53,260 bases of DNA from contig CAJBYR010000024.1 of NCBI GenBank assembly GCA_903959855.1, positions 1 through 53,260 on the forward strand, written 5' to 3'. Below, in pieces: positions 53,130-53,260 of the stretch (its first letter is position 1; each line of letters starts with the position of its first letter). Source of the stretch: an uncultured beta proteobacterium (GTDB lineage: Bacteria; Pseudomonadota; Gammaproteobacteria; Burkholderiales; Rhodocyclaceae). The position numbers and the translations under genes are program-made. The notes under the pieces were generated by a model. It saw only the letters and a program-made list of their open reading frames with translations. It had not been told where the DNA came from and did not search any database.

Positions 53130-53260
53130 CGGCGTCGGATTTCCGTACAGATTTGGCGGCGGCGAGTTGGGAGCGCGGTGATCCGGTAGTGAATTTGGTT
53201 TTTGAATGTCAGGCATGAATATGCCGGTTTTACGATGTGCTGCCCGCAGGGCTTCCGGCG
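53130..53260. other. end of window, no gene recognised
   Basis: A frame starting near 53125 reads through to a TGA at about 53217 (ALTASDFRTDLAAASWERGD-like text), but it does not resemble the missing part of VapB. Another gene may begin at the ATG at 53216. Confidence 0.3.

Noticed and set aside
53125-53217. Frame after the VapB fragment as its continuation or a VapC start
   Set aside because: The text lacks the VapB C-terminal pattern and the PIN-domain acidic residues.

Overview
This GC-rich window is a chromosomal segment of a betaproteobacterium, most likely of the Rhodocyclales or a close relative. The evidence is the gene order leuS-lptE-holA-proA, the block rpsU-yqeY-dnaG-rpoD, the pair gmk-rpoZ-spoT followed by a DUF3460 gene, a very long Lys/Ala/Pro-rich N-terminus on RpoD, and protein sequences that read as betaproteobacterial throughout. 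The assignment is inferred from gene order and remembered family sequences, not from a database search.

Layout. 1-5.5 kb: the 3' part of leuS, then lptE, holA, a ParDE-type toxin-antitoxin pair with a nonsense-broken toxin, and proA. 5.5-7.8 kb: a visibly lower-GC island with an unidentified lipoprotein and three small membrane-protein candidates. 7.8-18.3 kb: a zinc-ribbon/HELGH membrane protein, a DUF4139 protein, a chalcone-isomerase-like protein, a class III CoA transferase, a DUF2927 protein, a SulP transporter with STAS and cyclic-nucleotide domains, and a divergent TAXI-TRAP uptake system. 18.3-26.3 kb: DNA repair and housekeeping genes (ogt, xerD, ybaK, folB, plsY, hemerythrin, a tandem cNMP-domain protein, tsaD, a radical SAM protein) plus a glycosyltransferase-like protein. 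26.3-31.4 kb: the macromolecular-synthesis operon rpsU-yqeY-dnaG-rpoD and a tRNA with anticodon CAT. 31.4-41.5 kb: a small winged-helix regulator, a patatin lipoprotein, a DnaQ/GIY-YIG nuclease, a radical SAM protein, an OmpA-like protein, a tightly overlapping minus-strand run (Ser/Thr kinase, PP2C phosphatase, rph, rdgB, hemW), yicC and a cysteine-rich protein. 41.5-49.5 kb: a one-strand metal locus. 49.5-53.3 kb: gmk, rpoZ, spoT, a DUF3460 gene and the 5' part of a VapB-like antitoxin gene.

The most interesting accessory region is 41.5-49.5 kb. On the minus strand, reading from the right, it encodes a DUF2946 protein, a Crp/Fnr regulator, a PCu(A)C copper chaperone with an exact copper-site motif, a second DUF2946 protein, a TonB-dependent receptor, a beta-propeller protein with a Cys-Glu-Cys-Cys motif, a thioredoxin-like protein, and TonB-ExbB-ExbD. 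Just past exbD lies a decayed fragment that reads like the start of a Csp1-type copper-storage protein. Together these suggest an outer-membrane copper (or copper-ligand) uptake and handling system with its own energy supply. A 9-bp inverted repeat could hide the receptor's ribosome-binding site, and an FNR-like box lies just upstream of the cluster.

Other unusual points: leuS carries an in-frame insertion derived from a palindromic repeat directly in front of its editing motif; HolA appears to lack about 45 residues of its C-terminal domain; three convergent gene pairs share four bases at their stop codons; and the window shows three stages of gene decay (parE, the Csp1-like fragment, the VapB-like fragment).
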